Part shown: positions 15,993 to 22,798 of the stretch, piece after piece
Layout of the letters: every line of letters starts with the position of its first letter
How positions within the stretch are numbered: the first letter of the stretch is position 1
Assembly: GCA_020025795.1 (NCBI GenBank)
Contig: JAHHRK010000004.1
Location: 1-32,165, forward strand
Direction of reading: 5' to 3'
DNA from: Faecalibacterium sp.
Lineage (GTDB): Bacteria > Bacillota > Clostridia > Oscillospirales > Ruminococcaceae
Length of the DNA: 32,165 nt
Program-made: the position numbers and the translations under genes
Notes under the pieces: model-generated
The model's input: only the letters and a program-made list of their open reading frames with translations
Databases searched by the model: none
Told to the model about the DNA's origin: nothing

Positions 15993-16050
15993 TATACTTA
16001 GCAACGTTCGATTTCACCGCCGTGCGCGGTTTTTCGATAGAGTTGCTAAG
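15993..16050 (+). promoter_or_regulatory. Extended -10 promoter and nested hairpins before the HU gene
   Basis: TGGTATACT gives an extended -10 (15993-15998); no good -35 is visible. Inverted arms CTTAGCAAC (15997-16005) and GTTGCTAAG (16042-16050) overlap the -10 and stop just before the ribosome site AGGAGGT. Inside lies a second hairpin, ACCGC (16016-16020)/GCGGT (16026-16030), followed by T's. A further dyad, ATACAC/GTGTAT (15949-15965), sits upstream. The layout suggests an operator or a structured leader controlling HU. Confidence 0.5.
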
Positions 16051-16073
16051 ATTCCAGGAGGTTTTTCAGTTTT

Positions 16074-16361
16074 ATGACTCGTTCCCAAATGATCGTTACT
16101 GTGGCCGAGCGTACCGGCTATACCACCCAGCAGGTGGAGAACACCATGGATGCACTGTTTGACCAGATCGCAGATTGCCTGCGTGAAAACGAGAAGGTCA
16201 CCATCGCAGGTTTCGGCCGCTTTGAGATGCGTCCCCGCAAGCCCAAGGCTTACACCAACCCCAAGACCAAGGTTTCCAGCCGTTTGGAATCCACTTCTAT
16301 CCCCGGCTTTAAGGCCAGCGGTCGCTTTAAGCAGAAGCTGAGCGACGAAGTAGCAGAATAA
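16074..16361 (+). CDS. HU-family DNA-binding protein
   Basis: A 95-residue histone-like protein. The N-terminal helices (MTRSQMIVTVAERTGYT) and ENEKVTIAGFGRFEMRPRK match HU/IHF proteins, which bend and compact DNA. The arm region is slightly unusual: the family signature GRNPxTGE is replaced by AYTNPKTKVSSRLESTSIPGFKAS, retaining the Pro that wedges into DNA. AGGAGGT (16056-16062) precedes the ATG. It is monocistronic between its own promoter and a strong terminator. Confidence 0.92.
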   Translation: MTRSQMIVTVAERTGYTTQQVENTMDALFDQIADCLRENEKVTIAGFGRFEMRPRKPKAYTNPKTKVSSRLESTSIPGFKASGRFKQKLSDEVAE

Positions 16362-16373
16362 TCCCAAAGTTAG

Positions 16374-16409
16374 TGTCGCAGGCCCGGTTGGGGTCGGCGG
16401 CATTTTTTT
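16374..16409 (+). terminator. Intrinsic terminator of the HU gene
   Basis: TGTCGC/GCGGCA and GGCCC/GGGTC segments form an imperfect stem (16374-16402) around a GGTT loop, followed by seven T's. Confidence 0.82.
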
Positions 16410-16413
16410 GTCG

Positions 16414-16442
16414 TTTACCCGGCGGCGCGGCTGTGATACAAT
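16414..16442 (+). promoter_or_regulatory. Promoter of the DEAD-box helicase
   Basis: TTTACC (16414-16419), 17 bp and TACAAT (16437-16442). Transcription would begin near 16449, directly at the 5' arm of the hairpin listed next. Confidence 0.6.
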
Positions 16443-16448
16443 AAAAAA

Positions 16449-16475
16449 TACAGGACTTTCAGTCCTGCATTTTTT
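16449..16475 (+). terminator. Hairpin plus T-run at the 5' end of the helicase leader
   Basis: CAGGACT (16451-16457) and AGTCCTG (16461-16467) around a three-base loop, then six T's (16470-16475). Because it follows the predicted start site rather than a gene end, it could be an attenuator or a 5' stabilising hairpin in the roughly 90-nt leader. Confidence 0.6.
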
Positions 16476-16541
16476 GAAACATTTTCGTTGCAAATAGCGC
16501 CTGCCGGTGCGGCGGTGCGTGAGGATAAAAGGAGCTTACTT

Positions 16542-17729
16542 ATGCTGTACAGTGAACTGAATTGCAGCCCCCAGATCCGCCAGGCGGTGGAGCGTATGGG
16601 CTTTACTGAAATGACCGAAGTGCAGGAAATGGCGATTCCCCTGATGCTGGCTGGCCACGATGTGACGGCAAAGGCCCCCACCGGTACCGGCAAGACCTGT
16701 GCCTTTGGTATTCCCATTATTGAAAAGACCAATCCGGCCGAAACCCTGCCCCAGAGTGTCATCATGGCGCCCACCCGTGAGCTGGCGCAGCAGATTGCTC
16801 AGGAGTTGACCGAGCTGTGCCACTTCCTGCCGGAAATCCGCGTGGTGTGCGTGTATGGCGGCTCCAATCTGGAGCGTCAGGCCGCAAAGCTGGCCAAAGG
16901 CTGCCAGATCGTGGTTGCTACACCGGGCCGCCTGATGGACCTGTACAAGCGCCATGCCATTGATATTTCCCATGTGGAGCAGGTCGTGCTGGACGAGGCC
17001 GACGAGATGCTGAACATGGGCTTTTACAAGGATGTGCGCCACATTCTGGACTTGATGAAGGCACGCAAGCACCTGTATCTGTTCTCCGCTACCATCAGCC
17101 GCGAGGTTATGGATATCGGCTGGCTGTATCAGCACGACGCCGAGGAAATCGTTGTGCAGCCCAAGGAAGAAAGCCAGCCCAAAATCACCCAGTATATGCT
17201 GGAAACCAGCGGTCGAAACAAGCTGGCCGATTTGGCGCAGGTCATCGTGGGCGAAGGCTACCAGCGTGTGATGGTGTTCTGTGATACCAAGTTCCAGACG
17301 GCAACGCTGGCGAACCAGCTGGCACGGCTGAACTTCTCGGTGGATTGCCTGCATGGCGATATGAGCCAGGCGGAGCGCAACCGCATTATGGATTTGTTCC
17401 GCTCCGGCAAGCTGAGCGTGCTGGTGGCAACCGATGTGGCTGCACGCGGCATTGACGTGGACGATGTGGACGCCGTGGTGAACTACGATGTACCCAGCGA
17501 AAACGAACACTACACCCACCGTATCGGCCGTACCGGCCGTGCGAAACGGGAAGGCGTCAGCTACCTGTTCTACACGCCGGAAGAGAAAAAGCGCGTGACC
17601 GAGCTGCTGCGCCTGACGCGCAACACCGACCTGTGCACACCGGTAAAATTTGACTTCAATCACGAGCATATCGTGGTGGAAAAGAAGCAAGACAACAGCG
17701 ACCGCTTCCAGGTTCGCTGCTACTTCTAA
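16542..17729 (+). CDS. DEAD-box ATP-dependent RNA helicase
   Basis: A 395-residue minimal DEAD-box protein that unwinds RNA using ATP. Motifs in order: Q motif region GFTEMTEVQEMAIP (about 20-33), motif I APTGTGKT (44-51), Ia PTRELAQQ, GG, Ib TPGRLMD, II DEAD, III SAT, IV VMVFCDTKFQ, V VATDVAARGIDVDDVD and VI HRIGRTGRA (near 334). There is only a short tail after the helicase core, with no DbpA-type RNA-binding or long basic extension, so target specificity cannot be read from sequence. AAAAGGAG (16527-16534) gives the start; the longer frame from 16488 lacks one. The leader hairpin suggests conditional expression, as is common for cold-induced helicases (inference). Confidence 0.93.
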   Translation: MLYSELNCSPQIRQAVERMGFTEMTEVQEMAIPLMLAGHDVTAKAPTGTGKTCAFGIPIIEKTNPAETLPQSVIMAPTRELAQQIAQELTELCHFLPEIRVVCVYGGSNLERQAAKLAKGCQIVVATPGRLMDLYKRHAIDISHVEQVVLDEADEMLNMGFYKDVRHILDLMKARKHLYLFSATISREVMDIGWLYQHDAEEIVVQPKEESQPKITQYMLETSGRNKLADLAQVIVGEGYQRVMVFCDTKFQTATLANQLARLNFSVDCLHGDMSQAERNRIMDLFRSGKLSVLVATDVAARGIDVDDVDAVVNYDVPSENEHYTHRIGRTGRAKREGVSYLFYTPEEKKRVTELLRLTRNTDLCTPVKFDFNHEHIVVEKKQDNSDRFQVRCYF

Positions 17730-17757
17730 AAATACAAAAATGGGCGGTGAATGTACC

Positions 17758-18681
17758 ATGAACGAAGAACAAAAAACAACGAAAATCAGCAAAGAAATGG
17801 TGATTTATCTTGCAGTGACCTTTGGTTTCGGCTGGATTTGCCAGATTGCAGCATCTTACTTTGTCCTGAACGGCAAAGGTGAGCTGTTTACACCTCTTTT
17901 GTCTTTCTCTATGCTTGCACCCATCGTGGCGGTATTTGCAGCGTATCGGGGCCTGAATGCGGCGAAAACAGGTATCCGTGGCTGGATGCCCCAGTTCAAA
18001 GGACACATGGGCGGCTGGCTGCTGGTCTGGATCGCGCCTGTTGTGCTGACGGTTCTGGGCATGGCGGTGTACTTTGGTGTATTTCCGGCACGGCTGGACC
18101 CGAACGCAGCTTCTTATCTGACGGCGGTACTGGGCCAGGAAGCGTATGAGCAGATGTATGCCAACGTGTCTGGCTTCCAGCTGTGCGGCGTGCAGATCAT
18201 CAATATCCTGTTTGCGGCCTTCATCAATATGTTCCTTGCCATCGGCGAGGAGGCCGGCTGGCGCGGCTGGCTGCAGCCCCGTCTGGCTAAGCATATGGGT
18301 CGTGCTCGCGCCAATGTGGCAACCGGCCTGATTTGGGGCGTTTGGCACTGGCCGGTCATGCTGCTGGCAGGCTATGAATATCAGCTGTCCATCTTCCAGG
18401 CACCCTGGTATATGGTGCTGGCCGGTATGCTGCTGTTCTGTCTGGTTACGGTGGCGCTGAGCTTTGTGCTGGATTGGTGCTATGAAAAGACAGGCTCCAT
18501 CTGGGCACCGGCATTGTTCCACGGCGGCTTTAATGCAGCGGCAGGTCTGGGCATTTTGTTCCTGCACATGGAATATGCCAAGGATACCCTGATGGGCCCC
18601 ATGCCTGTGGGCGTTTTGGGCGCATTGCCCCTGTTTATCTGCGGTGCACTGCTGTACTGGAAAGAGCGCAAGGCGGATTGA
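17758..18681 (+). CDS. CPBP family intramembrane metalloprotease
   Basis: A 307-residue polytopic membrane protein with around eight hydrophobic segments. The CPBP (CAAX protease and bacteriocin-processing, Abi) motifs are present: GEEAGWRGWLQPRLA (motif 1, EExxxR), a second motif WGVWHWPVML with its conserved His, and HGGFNAAAGLG near the C-terminus. Members cleave prenylated or peptide substrates in the membrane, and some confer bacteriocin self-immunity. No bacteriocin gene is visible nearby, so the substrate is unknown. Start at ATG 17758 with a weak GGCGGTGA upstream (17743-17750). It follows the helicase by 28 bp and may be co-transcribed; no functional link is evident. Confidence 0.88.
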   Translation: MNEEQKTTKISKEMVIYLAVTFGFGWICQIAASYFVLNGKGELFTPLLSFSMLAPIVAVFAAYRGLNAAKTGIRGWMPQFKGHMGGWLLVWIAPVVLTVLGMAVYFGVFPARLDPNAASYLTAVLGQEAYEQMYANVSGFQLCGVQIINILFAAFINMFLAIGEEAGWRGWLQPRLAKHMGRARANVATGLIWGVWHWPVMLLAGYEYQLSIFQAPWYMVLAGMLLFCLVTVALSFVLDWCYEKTGSIWAPALFHGGFNAAAGLGILFLHMEYAKDTLMGPMPVGVLGALPLFICGALLYWKERKAD

Positions 18682-18698
18682 GTAAAAATTGAATCTAA

Positions 18699-18738
18699 AA
18701 AAGCCCACCGGAAAGGCGTTGCTTTCCGGTGGGCTTTT
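18699..18738. terminator. Bidirectional terminator between convergent genes
   Basis: A perfect 17-bp stem (18699-18715 with 18722-18738) with A's on one side and T's on the other. It serves the CPBP gene on the plus strand and the DHHW gene on the minus strand. Confidence 0.9.
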
Positions 18739-18753
18739 CATTTGTAAAAGTGT

Positions 18754-19962
18754 TTAGCCGACAAAGGCCAGACGGTTCAGGAACGGATCGGATTTGAAGC
18801 TTGCGAAGCTGTACAAAACCAGAACGTCGTCGTAGTTGTTCTGCTCGATCAGTGCGTCCAAACCAAAGCGGTAACCGCGGAAGTCCACCACATCAATGGT
18901 GGCGTAGTTTTCGGTCAGGAAGGGGATCAGGCTGTTGGCGTAGCTGTCCTTCACAACGAGGATGCTGCCTTCGCCCTTACCCTGGATGCGGGAGTAACCG
19001 TTGTTGCCGTGCAGGAATGCGCTGTACTTGTCGTAAGTGTTGAACTTATACAAATCGTACAGGCCAGTGGTTTTCAACTCCTGGAACTGTGCGTTGCCGG
19101 TGGCGTTATACAGCGTCAGCGGTGCATCCAGATCATAATAGGTGATGGTATCGGGCTTTGCAAAAGGCTGGCGGCACTTGGCCCAGCTGGTGCCGTAGAA
19201 GTCGTCTACAAGCACAGCGGTGTGGGCGCTGCGGTCGAAAGGCGTCAGGCCAAGCTGCTGGCACAGCGCCTCGTAGGCGTAATAAGCACCGTCAGTGGTC
19301 CAGTGGTGGTCGGTGCGGTAGAACAGCTGTTCGTCTGTGTGAGCGCTCAGCGCTTCGCGCACGTCCAGCACAGAAACGCTGTTGCCCAGGCGAGCGAAGA
19401 TATCGTCCAGCATGGCGTTTTCGTTCAGCAACGGCGCACCGGCAGGCACCTTTTTCGGGTAAATGGTGGCAGCGGAAGGCACTACCATCGTGGTAATCAG
19501 GCCGGGATAGCGCTGTCCGATATTTTCCACAGAGGAAACATTCTTTTCCAGCAGAGTGCCTTCCTCGGCGGTCAGACCGTAGGTGCGGGCAAACTCCATG
19601 CCGTCCTTGCCCAGCAGCATATTGCCGTAATCCTTTTTCTGGAACACCAGCTGCTCGCAGGCGGCGTGCAGGTTGATCCAGCCGTCACGGCCGGCAATCT
19701 GCTGCTTGAAAAACGTGGAGTAATTGGTAAAGAATGCGTTGATTTTCTGGATGGGGTCGCGGCCGGTCAGGTCCTGTACCGTCAGGGTGGGGCGAGGCTG
19801 GAATTTGGTGTTTTCCAGCTCGCTGTAATCCCGGTAAGGGGTGATGCAGTCTGCAATGAACATCACCAGAAGAAAACCAAAGAAAAGCAGCAGGACCGGG
19901 TACTGCTTCAGCTGAGAAAAGCCTTTGCCAGCTGACTTTTTGGGAGAAACGTGCTTTGCCAT
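18754..19962 (-). CDS. DHHW family membrane-anchored protein
   Basis: A 402-residue protein with an N-terminal transmembrane anchor (about 22-41) and an exported domain. It contains GRDGW (91-95) and the name-giving DHHW motif (218-221) within YRTDHHWTTDGAYYAY, and a C-terminal VVKDSYANSLIPFL, like AlgJ/AlgX-type SGNH-like partners of membrane O-acyltransferases. Such proteins are thought to transfer acyl groups, handed across the membrane by MBOAT, onto surface polysaccharide. It begins 18 bp after the MBOAT stop with AAAGGAG, so the two are co-translated from one transcript. The substrate polymer is unknown. Confidence 0.88.
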   Translation of the reverse strand: MAKHVSPKKSAGKGFSQLKQYPVLLLFFGFLLVMFIADCITPYRDYSELENTKFQPRPTLTVQDLTGRDPIQKINAFFTNYSTFFKQQIAGRDGWINLHAACEQLVFQKKDYGNMLLGKDGMEFARTYGLTAEEGTLLEKNVSSVENIGQRYPGLITTMVVPSAATIYPKKVPAGAPLLNENAMLDDIFARLGNSVSVLDVREALSAHTDEQLFYRTDHHWTTDGAYYAYEALCQQLGLTPFDRSAHTAVLVDDFYGTSWAKCRQPFAKPDTITYYDLDAPLTLYNATGNAQFQELKTTGLYDLYKFNTYDKYSAFLHGNNGYSRIQGKGEGSILVVKDSYANSLIPFLTENYATIDVVDFRGYRFGLDALIEQNNYDDVLVLYSFASFKSDPFLNRLAFVG

Positions 19963-19980
19963 AAGGTCATGCTCCTTTCA

Positions 19981-21399
19981 TTAGAAATTGAAGTACAGGA
20001 AGGGACTGTTGGTGCTGCCGACGATATAGCCGACAGTGACCAGCAAAAGCGTGCCCAGCGTCAACAGACGGGTCCAGGTACGCTTTTTCAAAACGTCCCA
20101 AATCTTTTGGATCAGCGGCGTGGAGCAAATCACCGAAACAATCAGCAGCACACCGTAGCTGCGCAGGAAGTAAACGGGCGATACGCCGGCGCTGGGAGTG
20201 AACAGCTTTTGGAACAAAAGACCGAACTGCACGCCAGGCTCGTTGCCCACGAACATGGCCCAGCCAATCACAACAAAGAACAGGGTGTAAATGTGAGGCC
20301 AGATTTTGCCCTTTTCCAGATAGCGCAGCAGGAATGCCTTTTCAATCATCAGCAGGATGAAGTAGTACAGACCCCAGCAGATGAAGTTCCAGTTGGCACC
20401 GTGCCAGATACCGGTCAGTGCCCAGACCACAAAGATGTTGAAAATCTGGCGGCGCAGGCCGTGTCGGTTGCCGCCCAGCGGAATGTACACATACTCACGG
20501 AACCAGCTGCCCAGGCTAATGTGCCAGCGGCGCCAGAACTCCGTGATGGAGCGGGAAATATACGGCAGGTTGAAGTTGTCCGGGAAATTGAAGCCCAGCA
20601 TCTTACCCATGCCGATGCCCATCATGGAATAGCCGGAGAAGTCAAAGTACAGCTGGAACGAGTAAGCGATGATGCCCAGCCAGACCAGCGGCGTAGAAGC
20701 ATTTGCCAGGCCGATGCTGGTAATGGTGGGGTCACCGGCAACGCCCACAATGTCAGACCAGAGCTTGCCGATGGTGTCGGCCAGCAGGACCTTTTTCGCC
20801 AGACCGAAGATGAACAGGGTAACGCCATCTTCGATCTGGGCCAGATTATAGCGGTTCTTGTAAACGTGCAGCTGATCGGACACTTCGCGGTATTTCACGA
20901 TGGGGCCGGCAATCAGCTGAGGGAACATAACCACATATGCGCCGAAGTCGATCACGTTGTGCTCGGCCTTGACCTCGTTGCGGTATACGTCGATAGAGTA
21001 GCTCAGGGTCTGGAAGGTGTAGAAGCTGATGCCCAGCGGCAGCACTTCGACGCCTTTGATCAGTTCAATGGAAAGGCCGAACAGGGCGTTTACACTGGTC
21101 AGGATAAAGTTGGTGTACTTGAAGAACACCAGCATACTCAGGCTGCCCACCACGGCAAACCAGAGCCAGAACAGCCGTATGCCCTTGTGGTTGGACCACT
21201 TTTCCATCGCAAGGCCGGAAATGTAGTTGATGGCGATCAACACCAGCATGACCGGGAAGAACTTGACTTCGCCCCAGCAGTAGAACACCAGGCTGCAAAT
21301 AAACAGCACTGTGTTTTTCAGCTTATACGGTGCTACATAGTAAAGCAGCAGCGTAATGGGCAAAAATCGGAACAAAAAAGCAACCGTACTAAATACCAA
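19981..21399 (-). CDS. MBOAT family membrane O-acyltransferase
   Basis: A 472-residue polytopic protein of the DltB/AlgI type. The start is a TTG at 21399 giving MVFSTVAFLFRFLP, with AGGAGG eight bases upstream; the longer frame to 21441 would begin inside a terminator hairpin. Hallmarks include LPLGISFYTFQTLSYSIDVY, FPQLIAGPIVKY, SITEFWRRWHISLGSWFREYVYIPLGGNR and the catalytic-His segment LTGIWHGANWNF. It most likely moves acetyl or another acyl group across the membrane for the DHHW partner downstream. The terminator immediately before its ribosome site leaves no room for a promoter, so expression probably depends on readthrough from the DUF4358 gene. Confidence 0.93.
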   Translation of the reverse strand: MVFSTVAFLFRFLPITLLLYYVAPYKLKNTVLFICSLVFYCWGEVKFFPVMLVLIAINYISGLAMEKWSNHKGIRLFWLWFAVVGSLSMLVFFKYTNFILTSVNALFGLSIELIKGVEVLPLGISFYTFQTLSYSIDVYRNEVKAEHNVIDFGAYVVMFPQLIAGPIVKYREVSDQLHVYKNRYNLAQIEDGVTLFIFGLAKKVLLADTIGKLWSDIVGVAGDPTITSIGLANASTPLVWLGIIAYSFQLYFDFSGYSMMGIGMGKMLGFNFPDNFNLPYISRSITEFWRRWHISLGSWFREYVYIPLGGNRHGLRRQIFNIFVVWALTGIWHGANWNFICWGLYYFILLMIEKAFLLRYLEKGKIWPHIYTLFFVVIGWAMFVGNEPGVQFGLLFQKLFTPSAGVSPVYFLRSYGVLLIVSVICSTPLIQKIWDVLKKRTWTRLLTLGTLLLVTVGYIVGSTNSPFLYFNF

Positions 21400-21412
21400 A
21401 ACGCATTCCTCC

Positions 21413-21448
21413 TGCAAAAAAGGCCGGTGCCGTATCGGCACCGGCCTT
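21413..21448 (-). terminator. Terminator abutting the MBOAT ribosome site
   Basis: On the minus strand a perfect 13-bp stem (21436-21448 with 21420-21432) and three-base loop lead into six T's, followed at once by GCAGGAGG, the MBOAT ribosome site. It should reduce MBOAT/DHHW levels relative to the lipoprotein gene upstream. Confidence 0.88.
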
Positions 21449-21471
21449 GCATGATTTATTCAAGGGGGATC

Positions 21472-22023
21472 TTATTTAACGCAGCCTTCTGCAGCAGAAA
21501 TCATAGCAGCAGCGTCGGTGCATTCGTTGCTGGCCACAGCCAGAATCGCCATGCCGTTGCCGGAAACCAGAGCGTAGTTGCTCTTCAGGTTGTTCTGTGC
21601 ATCTGCGAATTCGGGGTAGTTGCCAAAGAAAGCAACCTGGTTCTGGCGGTAGGTCTCCAGAGCGTCCTTAACGGCAGTTTCCTGGCCGTCTGCGTACTGC
21701 ACGACGATCACGCGGCCTGCGTCATTCTGGTCATTGCTCAGTGCGCCTGCATAAGCAACGTAGCTGTCTTCAGACAGAGACAGATCGAACTTAATCAAGT
21801 TGTCATCTACAGCCAGCTGGTTGGAGATGGGGTTAGCAGCCAGGACGGTGTCCGCAGCAGCCTTGATGTCAACCGTGGTGCTTTCGCTGCTGGACTGGGA
21901 CTCAGACTGGGACTGAGAATCGGAGTTGCTCTGAGAAGGAGCATCCTGGCCGCCGCAGCCAGCCAGAACGCCAGCACACAGGGTCAGAGAAACAACAACT
22001 GCAAAAATTTTAGTGAGTTTCAT
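21472..22023 (-). CDS. DUF4358 family lipoprotein
   Basis: A 183-residue lipoprotein. The signal MKLTKIFAVVVSLTLCAGVL ends in lipobox LAGC (Cys24), followed by a Ser/Gln/Glu-rich linker (about 31-50) and a folded domain with ALETYRQNQVAFFGNYP and SNYALVSGNGMAILAVAS, the pattern of DUF4358. The role of the family is unknown, but it is repeatedly seen near MBOAT/DHHW genes. Start at ATG 22023 has GAGGT eight bases upstream; the longer frame to 22206 crosses the promoter. It leads the operon and is separated from MBOAT by a terminator, so it should be the most abundant product. Confidence 0.82.
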   Translation of the reverse strand: MKLTKIFAVVVSLTLCAGVLAGCGGQDAPSQSNSDSQSQSESQSSSESTTVDIKAAADTVLAANPISNQLAVDDNLIKFDLSLSEDSYVAYAGALSNDQNDAGRVIVVQYADGQETAVKDALETYRQNQVAFFGNYPEFADAQNNLKSNYALVSGNGMAILAVASNECTDAAAMISAAEGCVK

Positions 22024-22093
22024 AATCAATACCTCGTATTTGTTTTCAATTTTAGTCTGCCCCAAAACGGGCAGGGAATACATTGCTATGCAG

Positions 22094-22127
22094 TATGTAT
22101 TGTAACATACAGGGGGTGGGTTTGCAA
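22094..22127 (-). promoter_or_regulatory. Promoter with palindrome for DUF4358–MBOAT–DHHW
   Basis: On the minus strand TTGCAA (22127-22122), 17 bp, TACAAT (22104-22099) with an extended TG. A palindrome GTATGT-N6-ACATAC (22094-22111) is centred on the -10, a natural place for a repressor. Confidence 0.6.
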
Positions 22128-22248
22128 ATGGGGAAACTTGCGAAGAAATGGTGAAAAATAGGACAAAAAGGATGCTGCAAATATAAATATCTATCGCATA
22201 AAACAAGCCCGGCGGGGGAAGTACTATGCAAAAAAGGGGGAATATGCG

Positions 22249-22695
22249 ATGAATATCACACCGGAGCAGTACAGCCAGATGTCAAAAAAGGCAAGCCCGA
22301 ATTCACCGATTGTCAAAGACTGCCTTTGGGCCTTTGGCGTTGGCGGCAGCATCTGCCTTTTGGGCGAGGTGCTGCGCGAGATATATCTTTGGCAAGGTAT
22401 GGAAGAAAAGGATGCCGGACTTTTGGTCAGTGTGACACTGATTGCGCTGTCCGCAATCACGACTGGTTTTGGCTGGTATTGCAAGCTGGCTGCCCATGCA
22501 GGCGCCGGTACGCTGGTACCCATTACAGGCTTTGCCAATGCCGTAGTCAGCCCGGCCATTGAGTTCAGCACCGAAGGCTTTGTACCGGGCGTAGCAGCAA
22601 AAATGTTCCTGATTGCCGGACCTGTGATCGTGTATGGCACGCTGGCAAGCGTTATCTACGGCTTGATTTTATTTTTCACCGGAGCGGCAGGCTGA
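22249..22695 (+). CDS. spoVAC: Stage V sporulation protein AC (SpoVAC)
   Basis: A 148-residue inner-membrane spore protein with four hydrophobic stretches. The N-terminus (YSQMSKKASPNSPIVKDCLWAFGVGGSICLLGE) and HAGAGTLVPITGFANAVVSPAIEF match SpoVAC, a mechanosensitive-type channel component moving Ca-dipicolinate during spore formation and germination. ATG 22249 has AAAAGGGGG at 22232-22240. A loose forespore-type promoter (AAATA, 17 bp, CAAATATA near 22156-22185) is possible but weak. The expected next gene, spoVAD, is not adjacent: a terminator and two opposite-strand genes intervene before spoVAD at 25698. Length and motifs look intact. Confidence 0.92.
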   Translation: MNITPEQYSQMSKKASPNSPIVKDCLWAFGVGGSICLLGEVLREIYLWQGMEEKDAGLLVSVTLIALSAITTGFGWYCKLAAHAGAGTLVPITGFANAVVSPAIEFSTEGFVPGVAAKMFLIAGPVIVYGTLASVIYGLILFFTGAAG

Positions 22696-22744
22696 AGCCA
22701 AAACCGCTTCATTTCTAATACGAATCAAGCCGAGCAATTATTGC

Positions 22745-22785
22745 AAAAAAATCCCACCACAGCGCTTGCTGCGGCGGGATTTTTT
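22745..22785. terminator. Bidirectional terminator after spoVAC
   Basis: An 11-bp stem with two mismatches (22753-22763 and 22768-22778), A's before and T's after. It ends spoVAC and the convergent membrane-protein gene. Confidence 0.88.
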
Positions 22786-22798
22786 ATGATGTGTCAGA

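Noticed and set aside
12606..16004. A 1132-codon open frame antisense to carA/carB
   Set aside because: It is a shadow: highly biased, C-ending codons of carB leave the opposite strand without stops. Its translation is low-complexity-like with no recognisable domain, and carB is unmistakable.
19951..22161. A 736-codon plus-strand frame opposite DHHW, MBOAT and DUF4358
   Set aside because: It crosses three well-identified minus-strand genes, their ribosome sites and a terminator; its translation matches no family I recognise.
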